From the NCBI RefSeq assembly GCF_031344055.1, contig NZ_JADBEN010000004.1: a stretch of DNA of 64,000 nt; one strand, 5' to 3'. The stretch comes from Methylobacillus flagellatus_A (GTDB lineage: Bacteria; Pseudomonadota; Gammaproteobacteria; Burkholderiales; Methylophilaceae). Positions 17,274-25,624 of the stretch are shown here, one piece after another (position 1 is the stretch's first letter; every line of letters begins with the position of its first letter). The notes below the pieces were generated by a model that worked only from the letters and a program-made list of their open reading frames with translations, was not told the origin of the DNA and made no database searches. Made by a program: the position numbers and the translations under genes.

Positions 17274-17864
17274 ATGAATAACGCAGTTTTCGTCATCGCC
17301 GCCTATCTTCTCGGCTCAATTTCTTTCGGCATCCTCGTCAGCAAGGCCTTTGGCCTGCCCGATCCGCGTACCGTCGGTTCCGGCAATCCCGGCGCGACCA
17401 ACGTGTTGCGCAGCGGCAAGAAGCTGGCTGCATTACTGACATTGCTGGGAGATGCGGCCAAGGGCTGGCTGCCGGTTTGGCTGGCGCAATACTATGCGCT
17501 GCCGGTGGAAGTGGTGTGCTGGATTGCGGTGGCGGTATTCCTGGGCCACTTGTACCCGGTGTTCTACCGCTTCAAGGGCGGCAAGGGCGTGGCGACCGCA
17601 TTGGGTGTATTGCTGGCATTCTCCCCCCTGTTGGCAGGGCTGGCCTTGCTGAGCTGGATCGCGGTGTTCGCGCTGACGCGTTTTTCATCATTGGCCGCAT
17701 TGACTGCCGCAGCCTTGGCGCCTGGTTTCGCCTGGCTGCTGCTGCCTCATGTCGGCTACATCATTGTCGTGTTTGTGCTGTCGTTATTGCTGATCTGGCG
17801 CCACCGCAGCAATATCCGTAAATTGCTGGACGGCAGCGAAGCCAGGTTCGGCAAGAAGCCCTGA
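17274..17864 (+). CDS. plsY: Glycerol-3-phosphate acyltransferase PlsY
   Basis: PlsY is an inner-membrane enzyme transferring acyl groups from acyl-phosphate to glycerol 3-phosphate, the first step of phospholipid synthesis. The 196-residue protein has five hydrophobic segments and the family motifs GSISFGIL, GSGNPGATNVLR, GHLYPVFYRFKGGKGVAT and HRSNIRKLL. The ATG at 17274 is chosen over an upstream in-frame GTG at 17229. It is convergent with tsaD (18 nt between stops) and divergent from folB. Confidence 0.96.
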   Translation: MNNAVFVIAAYLLGSISFGILVSKAFGLPDPRTVGSGNPGATNVLRSGKKLAALLTLLGDAAKGWLPVWLAQYYALPVEVVCWIAVAVFLGHLYPVFYRFKGGKGVATALGVLLAFSPLLAGLALLSWIAVFALTRFSSLAALTAAALAPGFAWLLLPHVGYIIVVFVLSLLLIWRHRSNIRKLLDGSEARFGKKP

Positions 17865-17882
17865 CCGCGCTTTGAGCGTTTT

Positions 17883-18902
17883 CTACGGCCTGGTCAGTTC
17901 CGCCAGGTCCCAGCGCGGCCTCACCGTGAAGCCGTGGTTGCCTTGCTTGGCGTGCCGCATGCGCATGGCGCCGGCAAATGCGATCATGGCGCCGTTGTCG
18001 GTGCAGAACTCCAGCCTCGGATAATGTACTTGATGTTGCCTGCGTTTCGCTGTCATATTGAGGCGTTCGCGCAGCCGAGCATTCGCGCCAACTCCGCCCG
18101 ATACGATCAACTGATTTAACCCGGTTTTGCGCAGCGCTGCCATACATTTCTTGGTGAGCACTTCCGTGACGGCTTCCTGAAATTCATAGGCAATATTGGC
18201 GCGCGCAGTCTCGTCCAATGCGTCGCCGTATTGGTTGACCAGCGTGAGCACGGCGGTCTTGAGGCCGCTGAAGCTGAAATTAAGGTCTCCGCTGTTCAGC
18301 ATCGGGCGCGGTAATTGACAGGCGCCGGGCTGCCCCTGGCTTGCCAGCCTTGAAACCGCCGGGCCGCCGGGGTAGCTGAGGCCGAGCAGCTTGGCGGTTT
18401 TGTCGAACGCTTCCCCTGCGGCATCGTCCAGGGTGTCGCCCAGCAGCTCATAGTCGCCGATCGCGGAAACGCGCATGAGCTGGGTATGCCCGCCCGATAC
18501 CAGCAAGGCGATGAACGGGAATGCCGGCGGGTCGGGCTCGAGCAACGGGGCGAGCAAATGGCCTTCGAGGTGGTGGACGCCGATGGTCGGAAGGTCGAGA
18601 CTGAACGCGAGAGATTCGGCAATGCTGGTGCCGACCAGCAGTGCGCCCGAGAGCCCTGGGCCCTGGGTGTAGGCGATGCCGTCCAGGTCGCCCAGTGATT
18701 TTTCTGCTTGATCCAATACATGCTGGGTCAAGGGCAATGCCCGGCGGATATGATCGCGAGAGGCTAATTCCGGCACCACGCCGCCGTATGCGGCATGCAT
18801 GTCGATCTGGGAATGCAATGCATGGGCGAGCAGGCCTTGTTCCGTGTCGTACAGGGCCAGGCCGGTTTCATCGCAGGAAGATTCAATGCCGAGAATTAAC
18901 AT
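17883..18902 (-). CDS. tsaD: tRNA N6-adenosine threonylcarbamoyltransferase TsaD
   Basis: TsaD is the catalytic subunit for the universal t6A37 tRNA modification. The 339-residue protein begins MLILGIESSCDETGLALYD and contains the metal-binding H-x3-H region (HSQIDMHAAYGGVVPELASRDH), YTQGPGLSGALLVG, HHLEGHLLAPLL, and LIVSGGVGANARLRE. ATG at 18902 matches the family start; an upstream in-frame ATG at 18962 would add 20 residues. It is divergent from rpsU, the common arrangement in proteobacteria. Confidence 0.97.
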   Translation of the reverse strand: MLILGIESSCDETGLALYDTEQGLLAHALHSQIDMHAAYGGVVPELASRDHIRRALPLTQHVLDQAEKSLGDLDGIAYTQGPGLSGALLVGTSIAESLAFSLDLPTIGVHHLEGHLLAPLLEPDPPAFPFIALLVSGGHTQLMRVSAIGDYELLGDTLDDAAGEAFDKTAKLLGLSYPGGPAVSRLASQGQPGACQLPRPMLNSGDLNFSFSGLKTAVLTLVNQYGDALDETARANIAYEFQEAVTEVLTKKCMAALRKTGLNQLIVSGGVGANARLRERLNMTAKRRQHQVHYPRLEFCTDNGAMIAFAGAMRMRHAKQGNHGFTVRPRWDLAELTRP

Positions 18903-18988
18903 AAGTTTGCGGATAATGTTGATAAAACAATAATGAGGCGCTAGAATAGCAAACTTTTTCACCCTTTCTCAAAGGTAAAGTGATTTAA

Positions 18989-19201
18989 ATGTCTAGCGTA
19001 CGTGTAAAAGAGAACGAGCCGTTTGACGTGGCTCTGCGCCGTTTCAAGCGCATGATTGAAAAGACTGGCCTTCTGACCGACTTGCGCGCTCGCGAGTACT
19101 ACGAAAAGCCAACATGGGAGCGCAAGCGTAAGGCTGCTGCTGCTGTGAAGCGTCACTACCGCCGTATCCGCAGCCAGACCCTGCCTACCAAGCTGTACTA
19201 A
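18989..19201 (+). CDS. rpsU: 30S ribosomal protein S21
   Basis: S21 is a small basic ribosomal protein involved in translation initiation. The 70-residue sequence MSSVRVKENEPFDVALRRFKR and the C-terminal basic RKRKAAAAVKRHYRR type stretch are diagnostic. It heads the rpsU-yqeY-dnaG-rpoD macromolecular synthesis block and is divergent from tsaD. Confidence 0.98.
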   Translation: MSSVRVKENEPFDVALRRFKRMIEKTGLLTDLRAREYYEKPTWERKRKAAAAVKRHYRRIRSQTLPTKLY

Positions 19202-19219
19202 GCTCAGGGTAGTATTGCT

Positions 19220-19666
19220 GTGACAATCAAGGCGCAACTCGCCGAAGATATGAAAGCCGCGATGCGTGCAAAGGATAGCGCACGTCTCGGGGCTATTCGC
19301 CTTTTGCAGGCGGCGATCAAGCAGCGCGAGGTGGATGAGCGCATCGAGCTGGACGACAGCCAGGTGATCGAGGCGATCGAGAAGATGCTCAAGCAGCGCC
19401 GCGATTCGATCACCCAGTACGAAGCCGCCAACCGCCATGACCTGGCGGACGTGGAAAAGTTTGAAGTGGCCGTGCTGAAAACCTATCTGCCCGCCGCATT
19501 GTCCGAAGAGGAAGTGAATGCCATCCTCGACAGCGTGATTGCGGAAACCGGCGCGGCCAGTATCAAGGATATGAGCAAGGTGATGGCTGCCATCAAGCCC
19601 AAGGTGGTCGGTCGTGCCGACATGGGCAAGATTTCAGGATTGATCAAGTCCAAGCTTGCTGCATGA
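19220..19666 (+). CDS. yqeY: GatB/YqeY domain-containing protein
   Basis: This 148-residue cytoplasmic protein belongs to the YqeY family, which resembles the tRNA-binding tail of GatB: MKAAMRAKDSARLGAIRLLQAAIK at the N-terminus, then VDERIELDDSQVIEAIEKMLKQRRDSI, and the C-terminal MGKISGLIKSKL. Its exact role is unsettled, but a function in tRNA-dependent amidation has been proposed from the domain. It begins with GTG 18 nt after rpsU and is followed by a terminator. Confidence 0.93.
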   Translation: MTIKAQLAEDMKAAMRAKDSARLGAIRLLQAAIKQREVDERIELDDSQVIEAIEKMLKQRRDSITQYEAANRHDLADVEKFEVAVLKTYLPAALSEEEVNAILDSVIAETGAASIKDMSKVMAAIKPKVVGRADMGKISGLIKSKLAA

Positions 19667-19690
19667 ACCTGACTGCTCGGTAATGTTGGA

Positions 19691-19716
19691 AAAGGAGCTT
19701 CGGGCTCCTTTTTTGT
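19691..19716 (+). terminator. Rho-independent terminator after yqeY
   Basis: AAAGGAGC-TTCGG-GCTCCTT followed by TTTT forms a short stem with a T tract, 25 nt after the yqeY stop. It probably only partly separates rpsU-yqeY from dnaG-rpoD. Confidence 0.8.
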
Positions 19717-19755
19717 TTTTGGTTTCAGTTTGGGGTTCGGCTATTATTTTCACTC

Positions 19756-21486
19756 ATGATTCCTGATTCCTTCATTCAAGACTTGCTCAATCGCGTCGAC
19801 ATTGTCGATGTGATCGACCGTAGCGTTCCCTTGAAGAAGGCCGGGGCCAATTACTCCGCCTGTTGCCCATTCCATAACGAAAAATCCCCGTCTTTTACCG
19901 TCAGCCCGACCAAGCAGTTCTATCACTGTTTTGGTTGTGGCGCGCATGGCTCCGCCATCGGCTTTGTCATGGAGTACCAAGGGATCAGCTTTGTCGAGGC
20001 GGTGCATGAGCTGGCCAAATCGGTCGGCATGATCGTGCCGCAGGAGTCGCGGCCTGAGGATGCCGTGAGGGCGAAGGTGATCCCGGGCTTGCAGGAGGTG
20101 ATGCAGCAAGCAGCGGATTACTACAAGGCGGAACTGAAGAAATCGCCGCGCGCCATCGAGTATCTCAAGGGGCGCGGCTTGAGCGGCCAGGTGGCTGCCC
20201 GCTTCCAAATCGGTTACGCGCCAGCCGGGTGGCAGAACCTGGAGGCCGTGTTTGCGGACTATCGGCATGAGGTGCTGCAAACCGCTGGGCTGGTGATTGA
20301 AAACGAGCAGGGCCGCCGCTATGATCGTTTCCGCGACCGCATCATGTTCCCGATCCATGACCAGAAAGGCCAGGTCATCGGTTTTGGCGGCCGGGTGCTG
20401 GAAAGTGCGGATGCCGGAGCGAAATACTTGAATTCTCCGGAAACGCCCTTATTTCAGAAGGGTCAGGAGCTTTATGGCCTTTTCCTCGCGCGCCGGGCTA
20501 TCCGCGAAGCGGGCAGGGCATTGGTGGTGGAAGGCTACATGGATGTCGTGGCGCTGGCGCAATACGGAATCGATTATGCAGTGGCTGCGCTGGGCACCGC
20601 CACGACGCCTACGCATATCATCAAGCTCATGCGCCAGACGGATGACATCGTGTTTTGCTTTGATGGGGATAACGCGGGCCGGAGCGCGGCCTGGCGTGCG
20701 GCAATGAATGCATTGCCCGCGCTCAAGGACGGATTGCGGCTCAGTTTTCTATTCTTGCCTGCCGAGCATGACCCGGATAGCTATGTGCGGGAATTTGGCA
20801 AAGAGGCGTTTGAGGCGCTGATGACGCAGGCCTTGCCGTTGTCGCAGTACCTGGTTCAGGAGCTGAGCGCAAATAACCGCTTGCAGTCGCAGGAGGATAA
20901 AGTGCAGTTCCTCAACGAGGCGGAGCCTATCCTGAAGCAGGTCCAGGCGCCGAGGCTGGCATTGCTGTTGCGCAAACGCATAGCGGAGTTGGCGGATATT
21001 TCCGGCGATGAAATGCGCCGCATGATCAAGCTGCCGGAAACTAATCGCCCGCAGGCACGGTCTGCTCCCAAACAGGCCCGCGTCACCATGTCGTTGCAGC
21101 GCAGGTTCGCGTTGATGGCCATCATGCAGCCGCATTTGGTGCAGGAACAGGATTTGGCCTGGCTGATAGGTACTGCCGGTGAAGACGACATGGTGCGCCA
21201 GGTCATCAAGCTGGCACTGGCAAACCCCGCTGCCAAACCGGCGGCGATGCTGCATGGGCTTGAGCCGTTGATTGACGCACGCTTGCTGCCTGATTTGCAG
21301 CGCGAGCTGCATTTGCTCGACGAGAGCGTGGACTTGGCGTTGGAATTTGACGGCGTGCGCAGGCAATTGAAGGAAATATGCCTACAGCGCCAGACAAGCT
21401 CTGCAGTGGATAGGCTCAAGGAAAAAAGCCTGAGCCAGCTTACAGAAGAGGAACGCGAGCTGTTGAAATCCATCGGCACTCGCTGA
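19756..21486 (+). CDS. dnaG: DNA primase DnaG
   Basis: DnaG makes RNA primers for chromosomal replication. The 576-residue protein has the N-terminal CHC2 zinc ribbon (CPFHNEKSPSFTVSP...YHCFGCG, residues about 36-65), the catalytic TOPRIM region (VVEGYMDVVALAQYG, then CFDGDNAGRSA) near residues 255-310, and the C-terminal DnaB-binding helicase interaction domain. It lies between yqeY and rpoD as in the classical rpsU-dnaG-rpoD operon. Confidence 0.97.
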   Translation: MIPDSFIQDLLNRVDIVDVIDRSVPLKKAGANYSACCPFHNEKSPSFTVSPTKQFYHCFGCGAHGSAIGFVMEYQGISFVEAVHELAKSVGMIVPQESRPEDAVRAKVIPGLQEVMQQAADYYKAELKKSPRAIEYLKGRGLSGQVAARFQIGYAPAGWQNLEAVFADYRHEVLQTAGLVIENEQGRRYDRFRDRIMFPIHDQKGQVIGFGGRVLESADAGAKYLNSPETPLFQKGQELYGLFLARRAIREAGRALVVEGYMDVVALAQYGIDYAVAALGTATTPTHIIKLMRQTDDIVFCFDGDNAGRSAAWRAAMNALPALKDGLRLSFLFLPAEHDPDSYVREFGKEAFEALMTQALPLSQYLVQELSANNRLQSQEDKVQFLNEAEPILKQVQAPRLALLLRKRIAELADISGDEMRRMIKLPETNRPQARSAPKQARVTMSLQRRFALMAIMQPHLVQEQDLAWLIGTAGEDDMVRQVIKLALANPAAKPAAMLHGLEPLIDARLLPDLQRELHLLDESVDLALEFDGVRRQLKEICLQRQTSSAVDRLKEKSLSQLTEEERELLKSIGTR

Positions 21487-21587
21487 ATTGGCAGCGGCAG
21501 GCTGTATAAAACTGCTAAAAATTGTAGGTGCTTTTAAGGTATAATCTAGGGTTTTTCGTACTCAACCGCAGTTCGATGGGGTCAAGC

Positions 21588-23510
21588 ATGGCTAAAGAGC
21601 AACAGAACGACAATCTAAACGACAAGGCTGATATCACGCTGAATGACGCGGATATACGTCGCACGCGGTTGAAGTCTCTTATCGTCTTGGGTAAGGAGCG
21701 TGGGTACCTGACTTACGCTGAAATTAACGACCACCTGCCTGACGACGTCCAGGATTCCGAGCAGATCGACGGCATCATCGGCATGATCAACGACATGGGC
21801 ATCCAGGTATACGAAGAGGCGCCCGATGCCGAAGCGCTGCTGATGTCTGATGCCCCTGCCCCGGTTGCTGACGAAGACGCGGTTGAGGAGGCGGAGCAAG
21901 CCCTTTCCACTGTGGATTCCGAATTCGGCCGCACCACTGACCCAGTGCGGATGTACATGCGTGAAATGGGCACGGTCGACCTGTTGACCCGTGAGGGCGA
22001 AATTGAGATTGCCAAGCGCATTGAAGACGGCCTCAAGCACATGGTGCAGGCTATTGCCGCCTGTCCCAGCACCATTACCGAACTATTGGCCATGGTGGAC
22101 CAGGTAGAGAAGGGCGAACTCGGGGTCGACGATCTCGTTGACGGTTTGATCGACGCCGACGATGGCCTTGGTGCGGAGATCGCGGCGGAGGAAGCTGCTG
22201 ACACTGAGGAAGTGGCTGAAGAGGATAGTGACGAGGATGAAGAGGATGATGACGGCGCCAAGGCTGCTGCCATTTCGGCCGAAGCCCTTGCCAAATTACG
22301 CGAGGAAGTGCTGGCCCGTTTCGCCGTTATCCGTGGCGCTCACGAAAAAATGACAGTTATCCTGGCGGGCAAAGGTTCCCAGGACAAAGAATATCTCAAG
22401 CTGCAAGCCACGATTATTGAAGAATTGATGGCATTCCGTTTCTCTGCCAAGCAGGTGGAAGCATTATGCGACCGTGTGCGCGGCATGGTGGATGAAATCC
22501 GCGGGCACGAACGCAAAATCATGGACTTCTGTGTTGAAAAGGCCGGTATGCCAAGGCCGCATTTCATCAAGAGCTTTCCCGGCAATGAGGGTAACCTCGA
22601 ATGGTTGAGCGCAGAGCTTGCAGTCAACAAGCCTTATGTAGAACGTTTAGAACGCTTCAGGCACTCGATCGATGACCAGCAGCAGCAATTGCTGGATATT
22701 CAGGACCGCGTTGGCATCCCGATCAAAGAGCTCAAGGAAATCAACAAGCAGATGTCCACGGGCGAGGCTCGTGCGCGCCGCGCCAAGCGTGAAATGATCG
22801 AGGCTAACCTGCGTCTCGTGATCTCCATCGCCAAGAAATACACCAATCGCGGTCTGCAATTTCTCGACCTTATCCAGGAAGGCAACATCGGCCTGATGAA
22901 GGCGGTGGACAAATTCGAATACCGTCGCGGCTATAAGTTCTCGACTTACGCCACATGGTGGATCCGCCAGGCGATCACACGTTCGATCGCGGACCAGGCG
23001 CGCACCATCCGTATCCCTGTGCACATGATCGAAACCATCAACAAGATGAACCGGATCAGCCGCCAAATCCTGCAAGAAACCGGATTGGAGCCAGATCCAG
23101 CGACACTTGCGGAAAAGATGGAGATGCCGGAAGACAAAATCCGCAAAATCCTCAAGATTTCCAAGGAGCCTATCTCCATGGAAACCCCGATCGGCGACGA
23201 CGACGATTCCCATTTGGGCGATTTCATCGAGGATGTGGCGACACTCGCTCCCGTGGACGCTGCTGTATACGCAAGCTTGCGCGATGCCACCAAGGAAGTG
23301 CTAGAATCGCTGACCGCAAGGGAAGCCAAGGTGCTGCGCATGCGCTTCGGTATCGAAATGAACACCGACCACACGCTGGAAGAAGTCGGTAAGCAATTCG
23401 ATGTCACGCGTGAGCGTATCCGTCAAATCGAGGCCAAGGCGCTACGCAAACTGCGCCACCCAACCCGCTCCGAACGCCTGCGCAGTTTCCTCGAAACTGG
23501 CAACGACTAA
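21588..23510 (+). CDS. rpoD: RNA polymerase primary sigma factor RpoD (sigma-70)
   Basis: RpoD directs transcription of housekeeping genes. The roughly 640-residue protein has region 1.1 (LKSLIVLGKERGYLTYAEINDHLPDD), region 1.2 (DPVRMYMREMGTVDLLTREGEI), an acidic non-conserved insert (EEDSDEDEEDDDGAK), region 2 (NRGLQFLDLIQEGNIGLMKAV and YKFSTYATWWIRQAI), region 3 and region 4 (DHTLEEVGKQFDVTRERIRQIE). The start is ATG 21588 or ATG 21576; neither has a strong ribosome-binding site, and the longer upstream frame to 21528 is unlikely. It is followed by a tRNA gene used as a phage integration site. Confidence 0.97.
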   Translation: MAKEQQNDNLNDKADITLNDADIRRTRLKSLIVLGKERGYLTYAEINDHLPDDVQDSEQIDGIIGMINDMGIQVYEEAPDAEALLMSDAPAPVADEDAVEEAEQALSTVDSEFGRTTDPVRMYMREMGTVDLLTREGEIEIAKRIEDGLKHMVQAIAACPSTITELLAMVDQVEKGELGVDDLVDGLIDADDGLGAEIAAEEAADTEEVAEEDSDEDEEDDDGAKAAAISAEALAKLREEVLARFAVIRGAHEKMTVILAGKGSQDKEYLKLQATIIEELMAFRFSAKQVEALCDRVRGMVDEIRGHERKIMDFCVEKAGMPRPHFIKSFPGNEGNLEWLSAELAVNKPYVERLERFRHSIDDQQQQLLDIQDRVGIPIKELKEINKQMSTGEARARRAKREMIEANLRLVISIAKKYTNRGLQFLDLIQEGNIGLMKAVDKFEYRRGYKFSTYATWWIRQAITRSIADQARTIRIPVHMIETINKMNRISRQILQETGLEPDPATLAEKMEMPEDKIRKILKISKEPISMETPIGDDDDSHLGDFIEDVATLAPVDAAVYASLRDATKEVLESLTAREAKVLRMRFGIEMNTDHTLEEVGKQFDVTRERIRQIEAKALRKLRHPTRSERLRSFLETGND

Positions 23511-23525
23511 GCGGCTACAGTTTCA

Positions 23526-23604
<79 letters not shown>

Positions 23605-23611
23605 AAGAATC

Positions 23612-23645
23612 AAGGGGTTACGTGAAAACGTAACCCCTTTTCTGT
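23612..23645 (+). terminator. Rho-independent terminator after tRNA gene
   Basis: A 12-bp stem (AAGGGGTTACGT with ACGTAACCCCTT) closes a four-base loop and ends in TTTTCTGTTT, eight bases after the tRNA CCA. It lies inside the prophage boundary and also faces the end of the integrase gene, so it may insulate phage and host transcription. Confidence 0.88.
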
Positions 23646-23659
23646 TTCTAGTGTCAACA

Positions 23660-24655
23660 CTATGTCAACGTCGCTAGAGGGTTGAAGGTTTTTGCTTCTT
23701 GCAGGTGTTCCGGTGCGAGGTGTGCATACTTCATGGTCATGGTGATCGAGCTATGGCCGAGGATGCGTTGCAGGGTGAGGATGTTGCCACCGTTCATCAT
23801 GAAGTGGCTGGCGAATGTATGACGTAGTACATGGGTGAGCTGGCCTTGTGGCAGGTCGATGTCCAGGGATGCTATGCAGCGCCGGAAGTCTTCGTAGCAA
23901 TCCTTGAATAGGCGCATGCCGAAGCCTTTGATGGTGCGGTTTGCGATTTCATCAGCAAGGTCTTGGGTGATGGGAATGGTCCGGTTTTTACCGGACTTTG
24001 TTTTTGTGAAGTGGATTTGGTTGTTCTTGATCTGGCCGGTACGCAGTTGTTCGGCTTCGCTCCAACGTGCGCCGGTGCTCAAGCAGATTTTGGCGACTAG
24101 GTAGGTGTTGGTTTGCCTGGGCTCAAGAGCGCCCAGGAGGATTTTGATTTGCTCGTGGTTGAGATAGGAGAGTTCACGCTCTTCAAGCTTGAATTGCCGC
24201 AGGTCCCGCAACGGGTTCTCTTTTGTCCATTCGCCTACGCGACGTAATTCGTTGAATACCGCCCGCAGGTAGGCATGCTCCCGGTTCATGTTGTTTGCCG
24301 TTACGCCGCTTTCAATGCGTTTGGTGCGGTAGCTGGCGAACATGGCTGCATTGAATGTGTCAGCCGTCGGGTTGTGCATGGCTTTTGCCATGGCTAATAG
24401 GCGTTGATGGGTGTCTTTGCCTGATCTTAGTTGGCTGCCGTGGTGTTTGTACCAGAGGTCTACAAGGTCGGTCAGGCGGCGATTATCTCGCTTTTGCGGT
24501 TGCCATGCTGGCGTTTGAATGACTTGGGTTTTGACCCAGGCTTCCCAGGCCAAAGCTTCAGCTTTGGTGGATAGGGTCTTGCGGAAGCGCTTCGCGCCCC
24601 GGCCACCGGGTTGGATGTCGACGAGCCAGCCGGAAGGGGTTTTCTTGATGGTCAT
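23660..24655 (-). CDS. Prophage tyrosine integrase
   Basis: This site-specific recombinase presumably inserts and excises the prophage at the neighbouring tRNA gene. The 331-residue protein has an N-terminal arm-type DNA-binding segment (MTIKKTPSGWLVDIQPGGRG), a core-binding SAM-like domain (about 60-155), and a catalytic domain with Arg197 (STGARWSEAEQL), a Lys near 220, His275/Arg278 (HVLRHTFASHF), His301 and nucleophile Tyr310 (TMKYAH). The start at 24655 is preferred; an in-frame start at 24688 adds 11 residues. The gene ends 56 nt from the tRNA, the usual place for a tRNA-targeting integrase. Confidence 0.93.
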   Translation of the reverse strand: MTIKKTPSGWLVDIQPGGRGAKRFRKTLSTKAEALAWEAWVKTQVIQTPAWQPQKRDNRRLTDLVDLWYKHHGSQLRSGKDTHQRLLAMAKAMHNPTADTFNAAMFASYRTKRIESGVTANNMNREHAYLRAVFNELRRVGEWTKENPLRDLRQFKLEERELSYLNHEQIKILLGALEPRQTNTYLVAKICLSTGARWSEAEQLRTGQIKNNQIHFTKTKSGKNRTIPITQDLADEIANRTIKGFGMRLFKDCYEDFRRCIASLDIDLPQGQLTHVLRHTFASHFMMNGGNILTLQRILGHSSITMTMKYAHLAPEHLQEAKTFNPLATLT

Positions 24656-24731
24656 GATTGCGGCATTCCCGAAGATCGCGAGAACCACATGAGGAAATAA
24701 GCATCAAGGCCGCTCCTTAAACGGCTTCCTT

Positions 24732-24857
24732 CCCACTGCGTGGGCCCCTTCCATTTACCGCGCCGCTTCGCGGTTTCAGCCTTGACCCTTATTTCCCCAT
24801 GTGTTGCTGGTCGGCCATGCCGTATGGCACGGGCAAGTGTGCCAAAAACGGGCACAC
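24732..24857. other. Cluster of four hairpins, candidate phage origin/packaging intergenic region
   Basis: In the 243-nt gap upstream of the integrase there are four short perfect hairpins: CCCAC-TGC-GTGGG (24732-24744), ACCGCG-CCGCTT-CGCGGT (24757-24774), GCCAT-GCCGT-ATGGC (24814-24828) and GTGTGCC-N7-GGCACAC (24837-24857). Filamentous phages carry such serial hairpins in their non-coding intergenic region as replication origins and packaging signal. That this is the origin here is inferred from structure and from the lack of another comparable gap. Confidence 0.5.
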
Positions 24858-24898
24858 CAACCCATACCAACGGCAGACCTAAACGCGAGGGTGCATTG

Positions 24899-25165
24899 AT
24901 GAGGATCAGCAGGCATTTCATGAAGTCTAAGGAGTTCAGGGAGCGGCAGTTGTGGCTGGCGTTTGAGTGCGCAGCCGGGATTGCGTTGCGCGCAATTGCA
25001 GACGGTATGGACGAGGCGCGGCGATGGTTCAGGGGCTGGGTGAAGGTGTTCAGGTTCAAGGCCAACGTCAAGACAAGCAAGCCGGTGCAGTTTGAGTTAG
25101 TCTTGCTGCAACGGATTGCTGCCTCGGGTGATTTTTTGACAGGTAATTTAAACAAGGTAAGATAG
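24899..25165 (+). CDS. Small hypothetical prophage protein
   Basis: This 88-residue basic protein (MRISRHFMKSKEFRERQLWLAFECAAG...) is unrecognised. It contains a predicted amphipathic helix with a possible hydrophobic stretch (LWLAFECAAGIALRAI) and many Arg/Lys residues. ATG at 24899 has GAGG nine bases upstream; a longer frame from 24740 would run through the hairpin cluster and is less likely. It ends four bases before the DUF4258 gene, so it may be co-transcribed with that pair. Confidence 0.5.
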   Translation: MRISRHFMKSKEFRERQLWLAFECAAGIALRAIADGMDEARRWFRGWVKVFRFKANVKTSKPVQFELVLLQRIAASGDFLTGNLNKVR

Positions 25166-25169
25166 CCTC

Positions 25170-25400
25170 ATGGAATACAGGTTAAGCGACCATGCGTTGA
25201 AGCGGATGGTGAAGCGCGGCGTAAAGGAAGAGTGGGTTAGGGAAGCATTGGATAACCCTGATACGACGCGAAATGATGCAGATGACATTACGTTGGTTCA
25301 TGCGGTCAAGGCTATTGCTGATCGAGGATTTAAGCAGTTGCGTGTCATCTATAACGAAACCACTGAGCCAGTGACGGTTGTCACGGTATTTTTTGAATAG
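25170..25400 (+). CDS. DUF4258 protein, possible toxin of a toxin-antitoxin pair
   Basis: The 76-residue protein fits the DUF4258 pattern: YRLSDHALKRMVKRGVKEEWVREALDNPD, then the basic/hydrophobic LVHAVKAIADRGFKQLRVIYNETTEPVTVVTVFF ending. Such proteins have a compact RelE-like size and are commonly found next to DUF2283 genes, as here (adjacent, 3 bases). A toxin-antitoxin function has been proposed for such pairs from context, but it is not proved. In a prophage it would serve maintenance or exclusion. Confidence 0.75.
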   Translation: MEYRLSDHALKRMVKRGVKEEWVREALDNPDTTRNDADDITLVHAVKAIADRGFKQLRVIYNETTEPVTVVTVFFE

Positions 25401-25403
25401 GTG

Positions 25404-25592
25404 ATGAATATGAAAATTGAGTTTGATCCGATTGCAGATGCTTTGTATATCGCGCTGAGCGAAAACGATGTGGATCGTACCGAGGAAATCCGCCCCGGCG
25501 TGATCCTTGACTATGACGCGCTGGGCAACATCGTCGGTTTTGAGATGTTGTCGGTCAGCAAGCAAAGCGGGAAGCTGAAACACGCTGCCTGA
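25404..25592 (+). CDS. DUF2283 protein, possible antitoxin partner
   Basis: The roughly 62-residue protein shows the DUF2283 pattern: KIEFDPIADALYIALSEND, IRPGVILDYDALGNIVGFEML. It lies directly after the DUF4258 gene and the two are translationally close, with GTG 25401, ATG 25404 or ATG 25410 all possible starts. A terminator follows. Function as antitoxin is inferred from pairing only. Confidence 0.75.
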   Translation: MNMKIEFDPIADALYIALSENDVDRTEEIRPGVILDYDALGNIVGFEMLSVSKQSGKLKHAA

Positions 25593-25597
25593 TGACG

Positions 25598-25619
25598 AAG
25601 CCCCGCAAGGGGCTTTTTT
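25598..25619. terminator. Terminator between DUF2283 gene and Zot gene
   Basis: AAGCCCC-GCAA-GGGGCTT followed by T residues lies between the convergent DUF2283 and Zot genes, six bases after the DUF2283 stop. It could serve both directions because the left flank is A-rich. Confidence 0.8.
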
Positions 25620-25624
25620 ATTGC

